Assembly (NCBI RefSeq): GCF_900116045.1
Contig: NZ_LT630450.1
Coordinates: 279,501 to 343,500, forward strand
Direction of reading: 5' to 3'
Source of the DNA: Desulfovibrio piger
GTDB taxonomy: Bacteria > Desulfobacterota > Desulfovibrionia > Desulfovibrionales > Desulfovibrionaceae
DNA: 64,000 nt
Of the stretch, positions 51,279 through 59,330 are shown piece after piece; the first letter of the stretch is position 1; each line of letters opens with the position of its first letter. A program made the position numbers and the translations under genes. The notes beneath the pieces are model-generated. The model was not told the DNA's origin, made no database searches, and worked only from the letters and a program-made list of their open reading frames with translations.

Positions 51279-52232
51279 ATGAAAAAGATCCTTGCTTTCC
51301 TGGCCGTGGCCCTGCTGGCCATGCCGCTGGCGGCTTCTGCGTGGACCCCCGACGGCGATGTGACCGTCATCGTGGCTTACAAGGCCGGTTCCGGCACGGA
51401 TACGGGGGCGCGCCTGCTGGCGTCCCAGGCCGAGAAATATGTGGGCAAGACCCTCATCATCAACAACCTGCCCGGCGGGGACGGCAAGATCGGCTGGACC
51501 GAGCTGGTCAACGCCAAGCCCGACGGCCGGACCATCGGCTTCATCAACCTGCCCACCTTCACCACCCTGGCCGTGCAGCCCGGTTCCACCTTTGCCGTCA
51601 GCGATGTGGTGCCCGTCTGCAACCAGCTGAGCGAGACCGGCGTGGTGGTCGTGCGCGCCGACAGCCCCTGGAAGAGCCTCAAGGAGCTGGTGGATGCCTG
51701 CAAGGCCAAGGGCAACCTGCGCTGCTCCACCAACGGGGTGGAAGCGTCCAACCATACCGCTGCCCAGCTGCTGGCCACTTCCGCTGGCTTCAACTACAAG
51801 GCCATCCCCTACGGCGGCACCGCCGACCAGCTGCTGGCCCTGCGCCAGGGCGAAGTGCACTTCTCCTGCGCCAAGGTGGCCGACGTGGCCGCCCTGTGCA
51901 GCGGTGACAAGCCCGAGCTGCGCATCCTGGGCGTGTTCAACACCGCCCGCCTGCCGGAGTATCCCGATGTGCCCACTCTGGGCGAACTGGGCTACTACAA
52001 GGAATGGTACGGTTCCGCCCGCGCGCTGGTGCTGCCCAAGGGCACCCCGCAGGAGATCGTGGACTTCTATGTGGAAGCCTTCCGCAAGACCATGCAGGAC
52101 CCCGCCTGCATCGAGGCCCACAACAAGGCCGGCATGAGCCTTGACTTCAAGGACAACAAGCAGCTGGCCGAGCTCATCGCCGCGCAGGAGATCTTCTGCC
52201 GCGACGTGGTCTCCAAGCTGTACAAGAAGTAA
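51279..52232 (+). CDS. Tripartite tricarboxylate transporter substrate-binding protein (TctC-like)
   Basis: This 317-residue periplasmic binding protein captures a carboxylate for the TctAB membrane pair. The signal peptide MKKILAFLAVALLAMPLAASA is evident. Family features include DVTVIVAYKAGSGTDTGARL at the mature N-terminus, NLPGGDGKIGW and the YGGTADQLLAL loop. A GAGGAGG ribosome site precedes the ATG. The substrate (citrate, other di/tricarboxylate or aromatic acid) cannot be read from sequence. Confidence 0.92.
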   Translation: MKKILAFLAVALLAMPLAASAWTPDGDVTVIVAYKAGSGTDTGARLLASQAEKYVGKTLIINNLPGGDGKIGWTELVNAKPDGRTIGFINLPTFTTLAVQPGSTFAVSDVVPVCNQLSETGVVVVRADSPWKSLKELVDACKAKGNLRCSTNGVEASNHTAAQLLATSAGFNYKAIPYGGTADQLLALRQGEVHFSCAKVADVAALCSGDKPELRILGVFNTARLPEYPDVPTLGELGYYKEWYGSARALVLPKGTPQEIVDFYVEAFRKTMQDPACIEAHNKAGMSLDFKDNKQLAELIAAQEIFCRDVVSKLYKK

Positions 52233-52294
52233 TTTCCGACATGTCCAGGCGGGGAAGGGCGACCTTTCCCGCCGTTTTGATTCAGGCGGTCCGC

Positions 52295-52744
52295 ATGAAA
52301 CGATCCGATATCGGCGTGACGGCACTGGTGTATGCCTTCACGCTCTTTTTTCTGTACATGACCCTGGAGCTGCCGCCGGACGCGCAGACCTATCCCCTCT
52401 GCCTCATCACCGGCCTGCTGGTCCTCAACACCTGCTATCTGGGCCGCTGCCTGTGGCAGCTGCGCCGCCGGACGGGCATCCGCAATGACCTGCCCGAGCT
52501 GTTCGCGGGTTTCCAGTGGGGGCAGTTCGCCTTCATCTGCCTGGGCTGCGTGGTCTACATGCTGCTCATGCATGTGGCGGGCTTTTATGTGGCCAGCATC
52601 TGCTATCTTGTGGGCACGCTGGCCTTTTTGCGTGTCCCGCGCTGGCATATCGTGCTGACGGTCGTTGTCATGGCCGCGCTCATCTACGCGGTGTTCACGC
52701 TTTTCCTCAAGGTCCCGCTGCCTGTGGGCCTGCTGTTCAAGTAA
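52295..52744 (+). CDS. Tripartite tricarboxylate transporter small membrane subunit (TctB-like)
   Basis: The 149-residue protein has four hydrophobic helices typical of TctB (DUF1468). The start MKRSDIGVTALVYAF at 52295 matches the family; an in-frame ATG 54 bases earlier would add an unlikely Arg-rich leader. It lies between the binding protein and the large permease. Confidence 0.85.
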   Translation: MKRSDIGVTALVYAFTLFFLYMTLELPPDAQTYPLCLITGLLVLNTCYLGRCLWQLRRRTGIRNDLPELFAGFQWGQFAFICLGCVVYMLLMHVAGFYVASICYLVGTLAFLRVPRWHIVLTVVVMAALIYAVFTLFLKVPLPVGLLFK

Positions 52745-52754
52745 GGGGATCGTC

Positions 52755-54263
52755 ATGACGGATACTCTGGCTCTCATGGCTGCGGGCTTCCTGCATGCCA
52801 TCACGCCCATCAATCTGCTGGCCATGCTGGCGTCCACCATCGTGGGCATCACCATCGGCTGCCTGCCCGGCCTTTCCGCCGCCATGGGCGTGGCGCTGCT
52901 GCTGCCCGTCACCTTCGGCATGGATCCGGCCACGGGCCTGATCGTGCTGGGCGGCATCTACTGCGGCGCCATCTTCGGCGGCTCCATCAGCGCCATCCTC
53001 ATCCATACGCCCGGTACGCCCGCCTCGGCGGCCACCGCCATCGAAGGCTATCAGCTCACCCTGCGCGGCAAGGCGGCCAAGGCCCTGTTCACGGCCTGCT
53101 TCGCCTCCTTCTGCGGCGGTCTTTTGAGCTGCATCTCGCTGTACTTCTTCTCCCCGCTGCTGGCGCAGCTGGCCATGAAGTTCAAGAGCCCGGAATATTT
53201 CTGGCTCTCGCTCTTCGGCCTGACCATCATCGCGGGCGTGTCGTCCAAGTCCATCCTCAAGGGCCTCATCTCCGGCGGCATCGGCCTGCTCATCTCCACC
53301 ATCGGCATGGACCCCATGGAAGGGGTGCCGCGTTTCATGTTCGGGCAGACCACCCTGTACAACGGCGTCAACACCACCTGCGCCCTCATCGGCCTGTTCT
53401 CCATGTCGCAGGTGCTCATCCTGGCGGAAAAGCGCATCGTCCAGCGGCCCAGGGCCTCGGCCATGACCGACCGCTTCGGCCTGAGCAGGGCGGAATACAG
53501 GCGCATCACCCCCACCATCATCCGCTCGTGGCTCATCGGCAACATCGTGGGCATCCTGCCCGGTGCAGGGGCCTCCATCGCCTGCTTCATGGGCTACAAT
53601 GAGGCCCGCCGCTTCTCCAAACACAAGGAGGAGTTCGGCAAGGGCTCCATCGAGGGCGTGGCGGGCTCCGAGGCCGCCAACAATGCCGTGACCGGCGGCT
53701 CGCTCATCCCCACCCTGACCCTGGGCATCCCCGGTGAATCCGTGACCGCCGTGCTCATGGGCGGCCTCATCATCCACGGCCTGCAGCCCGGGCCGGAGCT
53801 GTTCACCACCTATGCCGGCATGACCTATACCTTCTTTGCCGGTTTCGTGCTGGTGCAGTTCTTCATGCTGGGCGTGGGCATGCTGGGCTGCAAGGGCTTT
53901 GCCCAGATCTCCCGCCTGTCCGACGCCATCCTCATCCCGTCCATCTTCCTGCTGTGCGTGGTCGGTTCCTACGCCATCCACAACAACGTGGTGGAGGTGG
54001 TCATCATGCTCATCTTCGGTGTCATCGGCTATCTGGCGCGCAAGTTCGATTTCAATGCCGCCGCCATCGTGCTGGGCCTGATCCTCGGTCCCATCGGCGA
54101 ACGCGGCCTGCGCCGCTCGCTGCTCATCAGTGACGGGGACCCGTCCATCCTCTTCTCCACGTCCCTGTGCTGGATCCTGATTGCCCTGTGCGTGCTGGGC
54201 GTGCTGTCGCCCCTGCTCATGGAACGCATGGAGCGTCGCATGCGGGAAAGCGCCGAGAGCTAG
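52755..54263 (+). CDS. Tripartite tricarboxylate transporter large permease (TctA-like)
   Basis: The 502-residue permease has about twelve hydrophobic helices. Family signatures are IVGITIGCLPGLSAAMGVALL and IFGGSISAILIHTPGTPAS near the N-terminus, repeated later as GILPGAGASIACFMGYNEA and LTLGIPGESVTAVLMGG. ATG 52755 (MTDTLALMAAG) lies ten bases after tctB. A terminator follows. Confidence 0.93.
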   Translation: MTDTLALMAAGFLHAITPINLLAMLASTIVGITIGCLPGLSAAMGVALLLPVTFGMDPATGLIVLGGIYCGAIFGGSISAILIHTPGTPASAATAIEGYQLTLRGKAAKALFTACFASFCGGLLSCISLYFFSPLLAQLAMKFKSPEYFWLSLFGLTIIAGVSSKSILKGLISGGIGLLISTIGMDPMEGVPRFMFGQTTLYNGVNTTCALIGLFSMSQVLILAEKRIVQRPRASAMTDRFGLSRAEYRRITPTIIRSWLIGNIVGILPGAGASIACFMGYNEARRFSKHKEEFGKGSIEGVAGSEAANNAVTGGSLIPTLTLGIPGESVTAVLMGGLIIHGLQPGPELFTTYAGMTYTFFAGFVLVQFFMLGVGMLGCKGFAQISRLSDAILIPSIFLLCVVGSYAIHNNVVEVVIMLIFGVIGYLARKFDFNAAAIVLGLILGPIGERGLRRSLLISDGDPSILFSTSLCWILIALCVLGVLSPLLMERMERRMRESAES

Positions 54264-54343
54264 CTGCCAGATCACGTTCGACGGCCATGACCGCACGGCC
54301 CGGGCGTTTTCGGACGGTCCCGGCATGGAACGGTCTGCGGACA

Positions 54344-54387
54344 AGGGCGGCGGATACTCCTGACCGGGAGCGTCCGCCGCCCTTTTT
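54344..54387 (+). terminator. Intrinsic terminator of tctCBA
   Basis: AGGGCGGCGGA and TCCGCCGCCCT form an 11-bp stem around an 18-nt loop, with a T5 tail. Confidence 0.9.
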
Positions 54388-54481
54388 GCGCTGCGGCAGC
54401 GGGGAAACGATGCCCGGATACGGGAAAAGACGGCCGCAAGGGACCGCTTTCCCCTGCAGACGGGCCTGCTGTGAAAAGGGG

Positions 54482-55387
54482 TCAGGCCCGGCCCAGAGCA
54501 AGGAACCCGTCCCTGCTATGGGGCAGGACCTCGGGCAGGGCGGCAATGAGGCGGCTGACGGGCGTGGACGGATCGGGCCGGCAGTGGGCGGCCAGCAGGC
54601 GGGCCAGACGCGCGGCTGCCAGGGCGGCCGTGGCGGTGGGCAGACCGGCGCACAGCAGACCGGTGACGAGGCCGGTCACGATGTCGCCGGTGCCGCCGAT
54701 GCATTCCATGGCCGGGACCGAGGGGCTGTCCACCACGGCGTAGAGGCGGCCTTCGTGGATGATGTGGTCGGCCTTGCCCTTGATGATCAGATTGGCCGGG
54801 CAGTTGCCGTGCGCCTGTGCCCGGGCCAGCAGCACGGGGATGTTCTGCTCCTCGGCCAGCAGGAAGCCGCGCGTATAGAAGGGGTGGGGCGCCTTTTCAT
54901 CCGCCAGGAAGGCCAGCTCGCCCACGTCCGGGGTGAACAGTTCGTAGGCGTCGGCATAGCCGCTCATCTTGGCCACATACATGAAACCCGCATCGGCCAC
55001 CATCAGGGGAGCGTTCTCCAGCTCCCGGACAGCCAGCAGCAGGCGGTTGTGCCAGTCCACATCGGGAAAGAGATAATGGAAGGTCAGGCCGCGCGGGGCC
55101 AGGCCGGGCAGGGCCTTTTCCAGCCAGGCGTAGAGCTGGCGGCTGCCGGAACCGGAGCCGGTATCCCCGGCCAGCAGCAGGGCGGGGGGCGGACAGCCCA
55201 GGGCTGCACAGGTCTGCAGGGCCGTGGCGGCCAGGGCCGCGGTGCCCCGTTCCACAGGCACGGCACGGCCGTCGGGCAGGTGCAGGCCCGCTTCCGACAG
55301 GCTGGCGGCCCGCGGGGCAGCGCTTTCCCGCTCCGGCGCCAGCAGGGCAAAATCAGGATCGGGGATGGTTCCGGCTATGATCCACAT
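54482..55387 (-). CDS. YjeF C-terminal-type carbohydrate kinase in the selenium operon
   Basis: The 301-residue ribokinase-fold protein resembles ADP/ATP-dependent NAD(P)H-hydrate dehydratases. It has the kinase anion-hole segment GGTGDIVTGLVTGLL and the internal ELFTPDVGELAFL and NLIIKGKADHII strands. It lacks the YjeF epimerase domain, and its divergent sequence makes repair of NAD(P)H hydrates only one option. It overlaps the DUF3343 gene by 13 bases and is the last gene of the selenium-linked operon, which suggests a related role that is not yet defined. Confidence 0.7.
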   Translation of the reverse strand: MWIIAGTIPDPDFALLAPERESAAPRAASLSEAGLHLPDGRAVPVERGTAALAATALQTCAALGCPPPALLLAGDTGSGSGSRQLYAWLEKALPGLAPRGLTFHYLFPDVDWHNRLLLAVRELENAPLMVADAGFMYVAKMSGYADAYELFTPDVGELAFLADEKAPHPFYTRGFLLAEEQNIPVLLARAQAHGNCPANLIIKGKADHIIHEGRLYAVVDSPSVPAMECIGGTGDIVTGLVTGLLCAGLPTATAALAAARLARLLAAHCRPDPSTPVSRLIAALPEVLPHSRDGFLALGRA

Positions 55388-55971
55388 GCGAGCTGTCTCC
55401 GTATCTCCTCAAAGGCTTTTTGCAGGCTGTAGCAGCACAGGGTCTGCCCCAGGCTCAGCGGTTCGGGGGCCGTATCCAGGGTTTTGCCGCACAGGCAGTG
55501 GGCCAGCCAGGGCACGTCCGGGCAGCCGCCGCCGGAGATGTTGACGATGCGCCGGTCACGGCAGTCCACCGTGATCTTCATGTTGGCCGCGCGTACCATG
55601 AGCCAGTGCTCCAGGCGGCTGGTCTGGAACAGGGACACGGGCTCCAGCAGCACGTCATGGGCGCTGACCACCTGTTCCGGCTCCAGCCCGGCCGCTTTCA
55701 GCCCGGCCAGCACCGCGGCCTGCCGGATGAGCGGAAAGACCACCACCATGTCACAGCCGGTGCGCATCTGCGGGGGCGGGCCCTTGACCTCCACGTCGAA
55801 GCCCTGCTGCCGCAGCAGGCGTTCGGCCCGGATTACGTCGCCCGTATGGGAAAAGGCCAGCAGCCCCCGGTCGGAAAGGGCGCGGGGGCCTGCCTCGGGG
55901 GTGGTCTCTTTTTTGAACAGGCCGCCCAGACGACGGCCGAGAGAGGAAAAAAGGGAATGCTTCGGGGTCAT
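55375..55971 (-). CDS. DUF3343 putative Se/S carrier protein
   Basis: The 198-residue protein has a central DUF3343 region (GLLAFSHTGDVIRAERLLRQ to GCDMVVVFPL), a family proposed to carry selenium or sulfur and often found with YedE and TusA-like genes. The C-terminal half adds Cys-containing segments (NISGGGCPDVPWLAHCLCG and QTLCCYSLQ). The start at 55971 (MTPKHSLF) has an AGGAA site. It lies 47 bases after the TusA-like gene. Confidence 0.78.
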   Translation of the reverse strand: MTPKHSLFSSLGRRLGGLFKKETTPEAGPRALSDRGLLAFSHTGDVIRAERLLRQQGFDVEVKGPPPQMRTGCDMVVVFPLIRQAAVLAGLKAAGLEPEQVVSAHDVLLEPVSLFQTSRLEHWLMVRAANMKITVDCRDRRIVNISGGGCPDVPWLAHCLCGKTLDTAPEPLSLGQTLCCYSLQKAFEEIRRQLACGS

Positions 55972-56018
55972 GGGTTTCCTGAAAAGGGGCGGCCGGAGCC
56001 GCCCCTGCATGGATATTG

Positions 56019-56237
56019 TCAGGCCTGACGGCTGATCTCCAGCCGCCAGATGCCGTTCTCTTCATTTTCCGCCACGCTGAAGCCGCTGTTGCGGGCTGCG
56101 CGGGTCACGTTCTCGCGGCTGGCGTCATTGTCCACCAGCACGGAAAAGGGGCCTTCGGGCTGCTTTTTGGCAGCGGTCAGGAACATCAGGACGGGCTGGG
56201 GGCAGGAGAGCCCGCAGGTGTCGATCAGGGTCGCCAT
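56019..56237 (-). CDS. TusA/YedF-like sulfurtransferase, selenium-linked
   Basis: The 72-residue TusA-family protein has the active-site motif CGLSCPQPVLMFL, with the persulfide (or perselenide) Cys at residue 12 in the CPxP element. It starts inside the YedE stop as TAATG, so translation is coupled. TusA-like proteins next to YedE are associated with selenium delivery in several anaerobes; a general sulfur-relay role remains possible. Confidence 0.85.
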   Translation of the reverse strand: MATLIDTCGLSCPQPVLMFLTAAKKQPEGPFSVLVDNDASRENVTRAARNSGFSVAENEENGIWRLEISRQA

Positions 56238-57331
56238 TACGCACCTCGCTTGCAATTGAAGAAACCGATGAGCAGGCAGACGGCCAGGCCGCCCAGGGCC
56301 CCCAGCATGCCGTGGGGGCCGATGCCCGCCGTGCTGGACGCCATGCCGAAGTTATGGGCGCAGGCCGCGCCCACGATGAGGCCGACCACGAACACGGCCG
56401 CGTCGTTGTCGCCTTCACCGGCCATGAAGAGCTGGCGGCCGGGGCAGCCGCCGGCCAGGGCAAAGGCCAGTCCGGCCGTCACCATGCCCAGGAAGTTCCA
56501 CAGGCCGTCGGTATGGGCCACGGGCTGGCCCTCGAAGCCGGGATGGAAGCCGCCGATGGCCAGATTGGCCACCAGCGCGGCGGCCAGCATGGCCAGGAAG
56601 CCCAGGGCCAGATGCCACTGGTTGAACAGCAGGACGTCACGCACGGCGCCCATGGTGCAGAAGCGGCTGCGCTGGGCCAGAAAACCCACCAGCAGGCCGG
56701 CGCCGAGCGAGAGCAGGAAGGGGGCGTGCATGGAGCCGGGGCCCTTGAGGGAGTAGAAGAGGACGCCGCTCTGGGCCTGTCCTGCCACGGGCGGGTTGAA
56801 CAGATAGACGGCGACCAGGGCGAGCATGATGCCGGGCAGGATCAGGCCGGAGGCCTTGCTCTGGCTCTGGCTGCGGCCCAGGGAGAAACCCATGCGGAAG
56901 AAGACCGTGCCCAGACCGATGCCGACCACCAGGCCGGCCAGACCGAACAGGGCATTGGCGTCGCCGCCGGCCAGGCGCATGATGACGCGCCAGGGGCAGC
57001 CCAGGAAGACCAGGGCACCGATGGCCGCGATGACGCCCAGCAGGAAGCGGACGGCCGGGGCGGAGCCGCCGCGGGCGCGGTATTCGCCGAAGCAGAGGGC
57101 GGCGGCCAGGGAGCCCAGCACCATGCCCATGATCTCGGGGCGCAGGTACTGGACGATGGGCGCGCGGTGCAAGCCCACGGCCCCCGCGATGTCGCGGTTG
57201 AAGCAGACCACGCAGATGCCCATGTTGCCGGGGTTGCCGGAGAACTGCAAAAAGACGGCTATCAGGCCCAGGAGAAGGCCCGTGACCACGATGCCCGTGG
57301 TGGACGAGAAGAAATTGAAGCTGTTTTTCAT
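56237..57331 (-). CDS. YedE-family membrane protein, selenium metabolism type
   Basis: This 364-residue membrane protein has about ten hydrophobic helices and belongs to the YeeE/YedE transporter family. The conserved Cys-containing segments GICVVCFNRDIAGA, GCPWRVIMRLAGGDANA, RSRFCTMGAVRDV and AGGCPGRQLFMAGEGD are typical of the selenium-associated branch (TIGR04112-like). It is the first gene of a four-gene operon with TusA-like, DUF3343 and kinase genes. Import of a selenium or sulfur species is inferred. Confidence 0.88.
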   Translation of the reverse strand: MKNSFNFFSSTTGIVVTGLLLGLIAVFLQFSGNPGNMGICVVCFNRDIAGAVGLHRAPIVQYLRPEIMGMVLGSLAAALCFGEYRARGGSAPAVRFLLGVIAAIGALVFLGCPWRVIMRLAGGDANALFGLAGLVVGIGLGTVFFRMGFSLGRSQSQSKASGLILPGIMLALVAVYLFNPPVAGQAQSGVLFYSLKGPGSMHAPFLLSLGAGLLVGFLAQRSRFCTMGAVRDVLLFNQWHLALGFLAMLAAALVANLAIGGFHPGFEGQPVAHTDGLWNFLGMVTAGLAFALAGGCPGRQLFMAGEGDNDAAVFVVGLIVGAACAHNFGMASSTAGIGPHGMLGALGGLAVCLLIGFFNCKRGA

Positions 57332-57496
57332 GCGACCCCCCAGAGACGGGATGCGGCAAAAGTTGAAAGATGCGCGCAGGTCCGTGACGGACCTAGGGGA
57401 TGGGGGACCGGGATATGGCGAAGGTCAAGGAATCAGGACATGCCGTCGGCGCGACCACCCCGCTGCGCTCCACACCGTGAAGCCGGTGGCGCTGCG

Positions 57497-57517
57497 TCAG
57501 GTATGGTGCATGGGCAT
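57497..57517 (-). CDS. Possible short leader frame upstream of yedE, ending in UGA
   Basis: On the minus strand ATG 57517 has a strong AAGGAGA site eight bases ahead and reads MPMHHT before a TGA stop. It lies about 36 bases after the predicted transcription start and 165 bases before yedE. A CACCG/CGGTG hairpin with a G-led loop follows the TGA. It may be a leader peptide whose UGA senses selenium, or a chance frame. Confidence 0.2.
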   Translation of the reverse strand: MPMHHT

Positions 57518-57560
57518 GGCCGTTTCTCCTTGGGTCAGACAGGTCGGGATGGATAAGAGC

Positions 57561-57589
57561 AGCCTAGGAAAAGAACAGGGACGGGTCAA
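57561..57589 (-). promoter_or_regulatory. Promoter of the selenium operon
   Basis: On the minus strand TTGACC (57589-57584), a 17-nt spacer and TAGGCT (57566-57561) form a likely promoter. The leader to yedE is about 220 bases and also holds an AGGTCCG/CGGACCT hairpin (57379-57395). Nothing else is seen in 57332-57643. Confidence 0.5.
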
Positions 57590-57643
57590 GTGCTTTCGGG
57601 AAAAAAGGGGACAGGCGGGCAGGGCGGGAGCGGGGCCGGCATG

Positions 57644-57670
57644 AAAAAAGGGGCATCCGGCGGATGCCCC
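57644..57670 (-). terminator. Intrinsic terminator of pyrR
   Basis: On the minus strand GGGGCATCCG and CGGATGCCCC form a long stem, followed by six T residues, just after the pyrR stop. Confidence 0.88.
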
Positions 57671-57676
57671 TGAAGG

Positions 57677-58213
57677 TCAGTTTTTGGCGGTCAGCAGGAC
57701 TTCGTCCCGTCCGTCCCGTTCTTCCAGCAGCACGTCCACCTGCTCCTGCGGGCGGGTGTCCACGCTGCGGCCGATGTAGTCGGCCTGGATGGGCAGTTCG
57801 CGGTGGCCGCGGTCCACGAGCACCAGCAGCTCCACCTTGCGGGGGCGGCCGTAATCCAGCAGGGCTTCCAGGGCGGCGCGGATGGTACGGCCGCTGAACA
57901 GCACATCATCTATAAGGATGATCTCCGCGTTGTCCACGGGGGCGGTGATGCGCGACTGGCCGATGTGGGGCTTGCCCTCCAGGCTCGTCCAGTCGTCACG
58001 GTACAGGTTGATGTCCAGCGTGCCCAGGGGCAGGGGGCGCTGCAGCTTTTGCTGCATCAGGGCGCCCAGGCGGCGGGCCAGGTCGGCGCCGCGGCGTTCG
58101 ATGCCCACCAGCATGACGCGCTCGCACTGCCCGTGCCGGTCCAGCACTTCGCAGGCAAGACGTTCCAGAATACGGGTCATTTCCTCTTTGTCCAGCAGCA
58201 ATGTCGTGGGCAT
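57677..58213 (-). CDS. pyrR: PyrR uracil phosphoribosyltransferase / pyrimidine regulator
   Basis: PyrR (178 residues) converts uracil and PRPP to UMP. In Gram-positive bacteria it also attenuates pyr operons; that second role is unproven here and no PyrR binding loop is apparent. The PRPP motif is IILIDDVLFSGRTIRAAL (residues about 96-113). ATG 58213 has a GGAGGA site. It stands alone and diverges from the HesB-like genes. Confidence 0.93.
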   Translation of the reverse strand: MPTTLLLDKEEMTRILERLACEVLDRHGQCERVMLVGIERRGADLARRLGALMQQKLQRPLPLGTLDINLYRDDWTSLEGKPHIGQSRITAPVDNAEIILIDDVLFSGRTIRAALEALLDYGRPRKVELLVLVDRGHRELPIQADYIGRSVDTRPQEQVDVLLEERDGRDEVLLTAKN

Positions 58214-58278
58214 AATTCCTCCAGAAGTGATGTCTTTCCATACGCCTTTTTACCGGCGGAGAAAAGCCCCGCGAGCGA

Positions 58279-58307
58279 TTGACAATCTTTGGGGCTGACC
58301 TTACATG
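58279..58307 (+). promoter_or_regulatory. Promoter of the HesB-like gene cluster
   Basis: TTGACA (58279-58284), a 17-nt spacer and TACATG (58302-58307) lie 26 bases before the first HesB-like start and direct rightward transcription. Confidence 0.65.
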
Positions 58308-58333
58308 TTACGGGCAACACTGGAGGTAGTGCC

Positions 58334-58660
58334 ATGCTCACGTTGACCGATGCCGCCCGGAAGGAACTGGAAGGTTTTTTTGCCGACAGGGAAAAAGCGA
58401 CCGTCCGCATCTACCTTGCCCCCGGCGGCTGCTCCGGCCCGCGCCTTGCCTTGGCGCTGGACGAAGCCGGTGAGAACGATACCCGGATCGAACAGGGCGG
58501 TTTTGCCTTCTGCATCAACAATGAACTTTTGCAGCAGGTGAAAAGCGTCAGTATCGATGCCAACTACCTTGGCTTTCTGGTGACCCCCGAGGTGCCCCTG
58601 CCTTCGTCGGGCGGCAGTGCCTGCGGCGGCTGCTGCGGCGGCTGCGGCAGTCATCAGTAG
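58334..58660 (+). CDS. HesB/IscA-like protein, Cys form (copy 1)
   Basis: The 108-residue protein belongs to a HesB-related family (TIGR01911-like, which includes selenoproteins), probably involved in Fe-S or metal/redox chemistry. The first conserved Cys is Cys33 in LAPGGCSGPRLALALDE; a second conserved Cys is in FAFCINNELL. The tail SSGGSACGGCCGGCGSH is Gly/Ser/Cys-rich and replaces the usual IscA C-x-C-G end. The GGAGG site precedes ATG 58334. It is followed by two close paralogues in tandem. Confidence 0.88.
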   Translation: MLTLTDAARKELEGFFADREKATVRIYLAPGGCSGPRLALALDEAGENDTRIEQGGFAFCINNELLQQVKSVSIDANYLGFLVTPEVPLPSSGGSACGGCCGGCGSHQ

Positions 58661-58827
58661 CCTCTGAGGGAAGGCGCTGTCCTTCCCGTGTCATCCCTGC
58701 TCTGACGATACCTGTCACCTCCTGCGCCAACAGCTGCCGCACCGGCGTCGGGCGCTGCCCCGAAACAGCGCCTCTTCCCCTGCGGGATTACGGGAAGGCC
58801 GGGACGCGGCATCGTCAAGGAGAAGGA

Positions 58828-59154
58828 ATGATCGTTTTGTCCGAGAATGCCCGCAAGGAGCTGGAAGCCTATTTTGCGGACAAGGAACGCCAGACCATCC
58901 GTGTGTATCTCGCTCCCGGCGGCTGCTCCGGCCCCCGGCTCGTCCTGGCTCTGGACGAACCCGGTGACGAGGACGCCCGGTTCGAACAGGACGGCTTCGC
59001 GTTCTGCATCAACAACGAATTGCTGCAACAGGTGAAGGGCATCAGCATAGACTTGAGCTATCTGGGCTTCACCGTGACCCCCGAAGTGCCCCTGCCTTCG
59101 TCGGGCGGCAGTTCCTGCGGCGGTTGCTGCGGCAGCTGCGGCAGTCATCAGTAG
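58828..59154 (+). CDS. HesB/IscA-like protein, Cys form (copy 2)
   Basis: This 108-residue paralogue is very similar to copy 1: Cys33 in LAPGGCSGPRLVLALDE, FAFCINNELLQQVKGIS and the same Cys-rich tail SSGGSSCGGCCGSCGSH. It has its own AAGGAG site. The 167-bp gap before it and the hairpins after it (59161-59223) suggest partly independent expression. It shares the start sequence pattern SENARKELEAYFADKERQ with copy 3. Confidence 0.88.
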   Translation: MIVLSENARKELEAYFADKERQTIRVYLAPGGCSGPRLVLALDEPGDEDARFEQDGFAFCINNELLQQVKGISIDLSYLGFTVTPEVPLPSSGGSSCGGCCGSCGSHQ

Positions 59155-59330
59155 TCCCTGACCGGTGGGGCCGGCTGTCACGGCCCGGCCGGTTTTGTCA
59201 TAACAGAAGGTCCCGTCTTCTGTTTCCATCAACTGCCGTTACCGGCGGAGAGGGTCGGGTGCCCCCGGGCACCGGTCCCGTTTCCTGACGGGCAGGATGT
59301 TCCGCGGATACGGCCCAGAGAGGAATAGGA

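Noticed and set aside
57332-57643. tRNA-Sec gene near the selenium operon
   Set aside because: No 90-nt cloverleaf with a TCA anticodon and long variable arm could be found.
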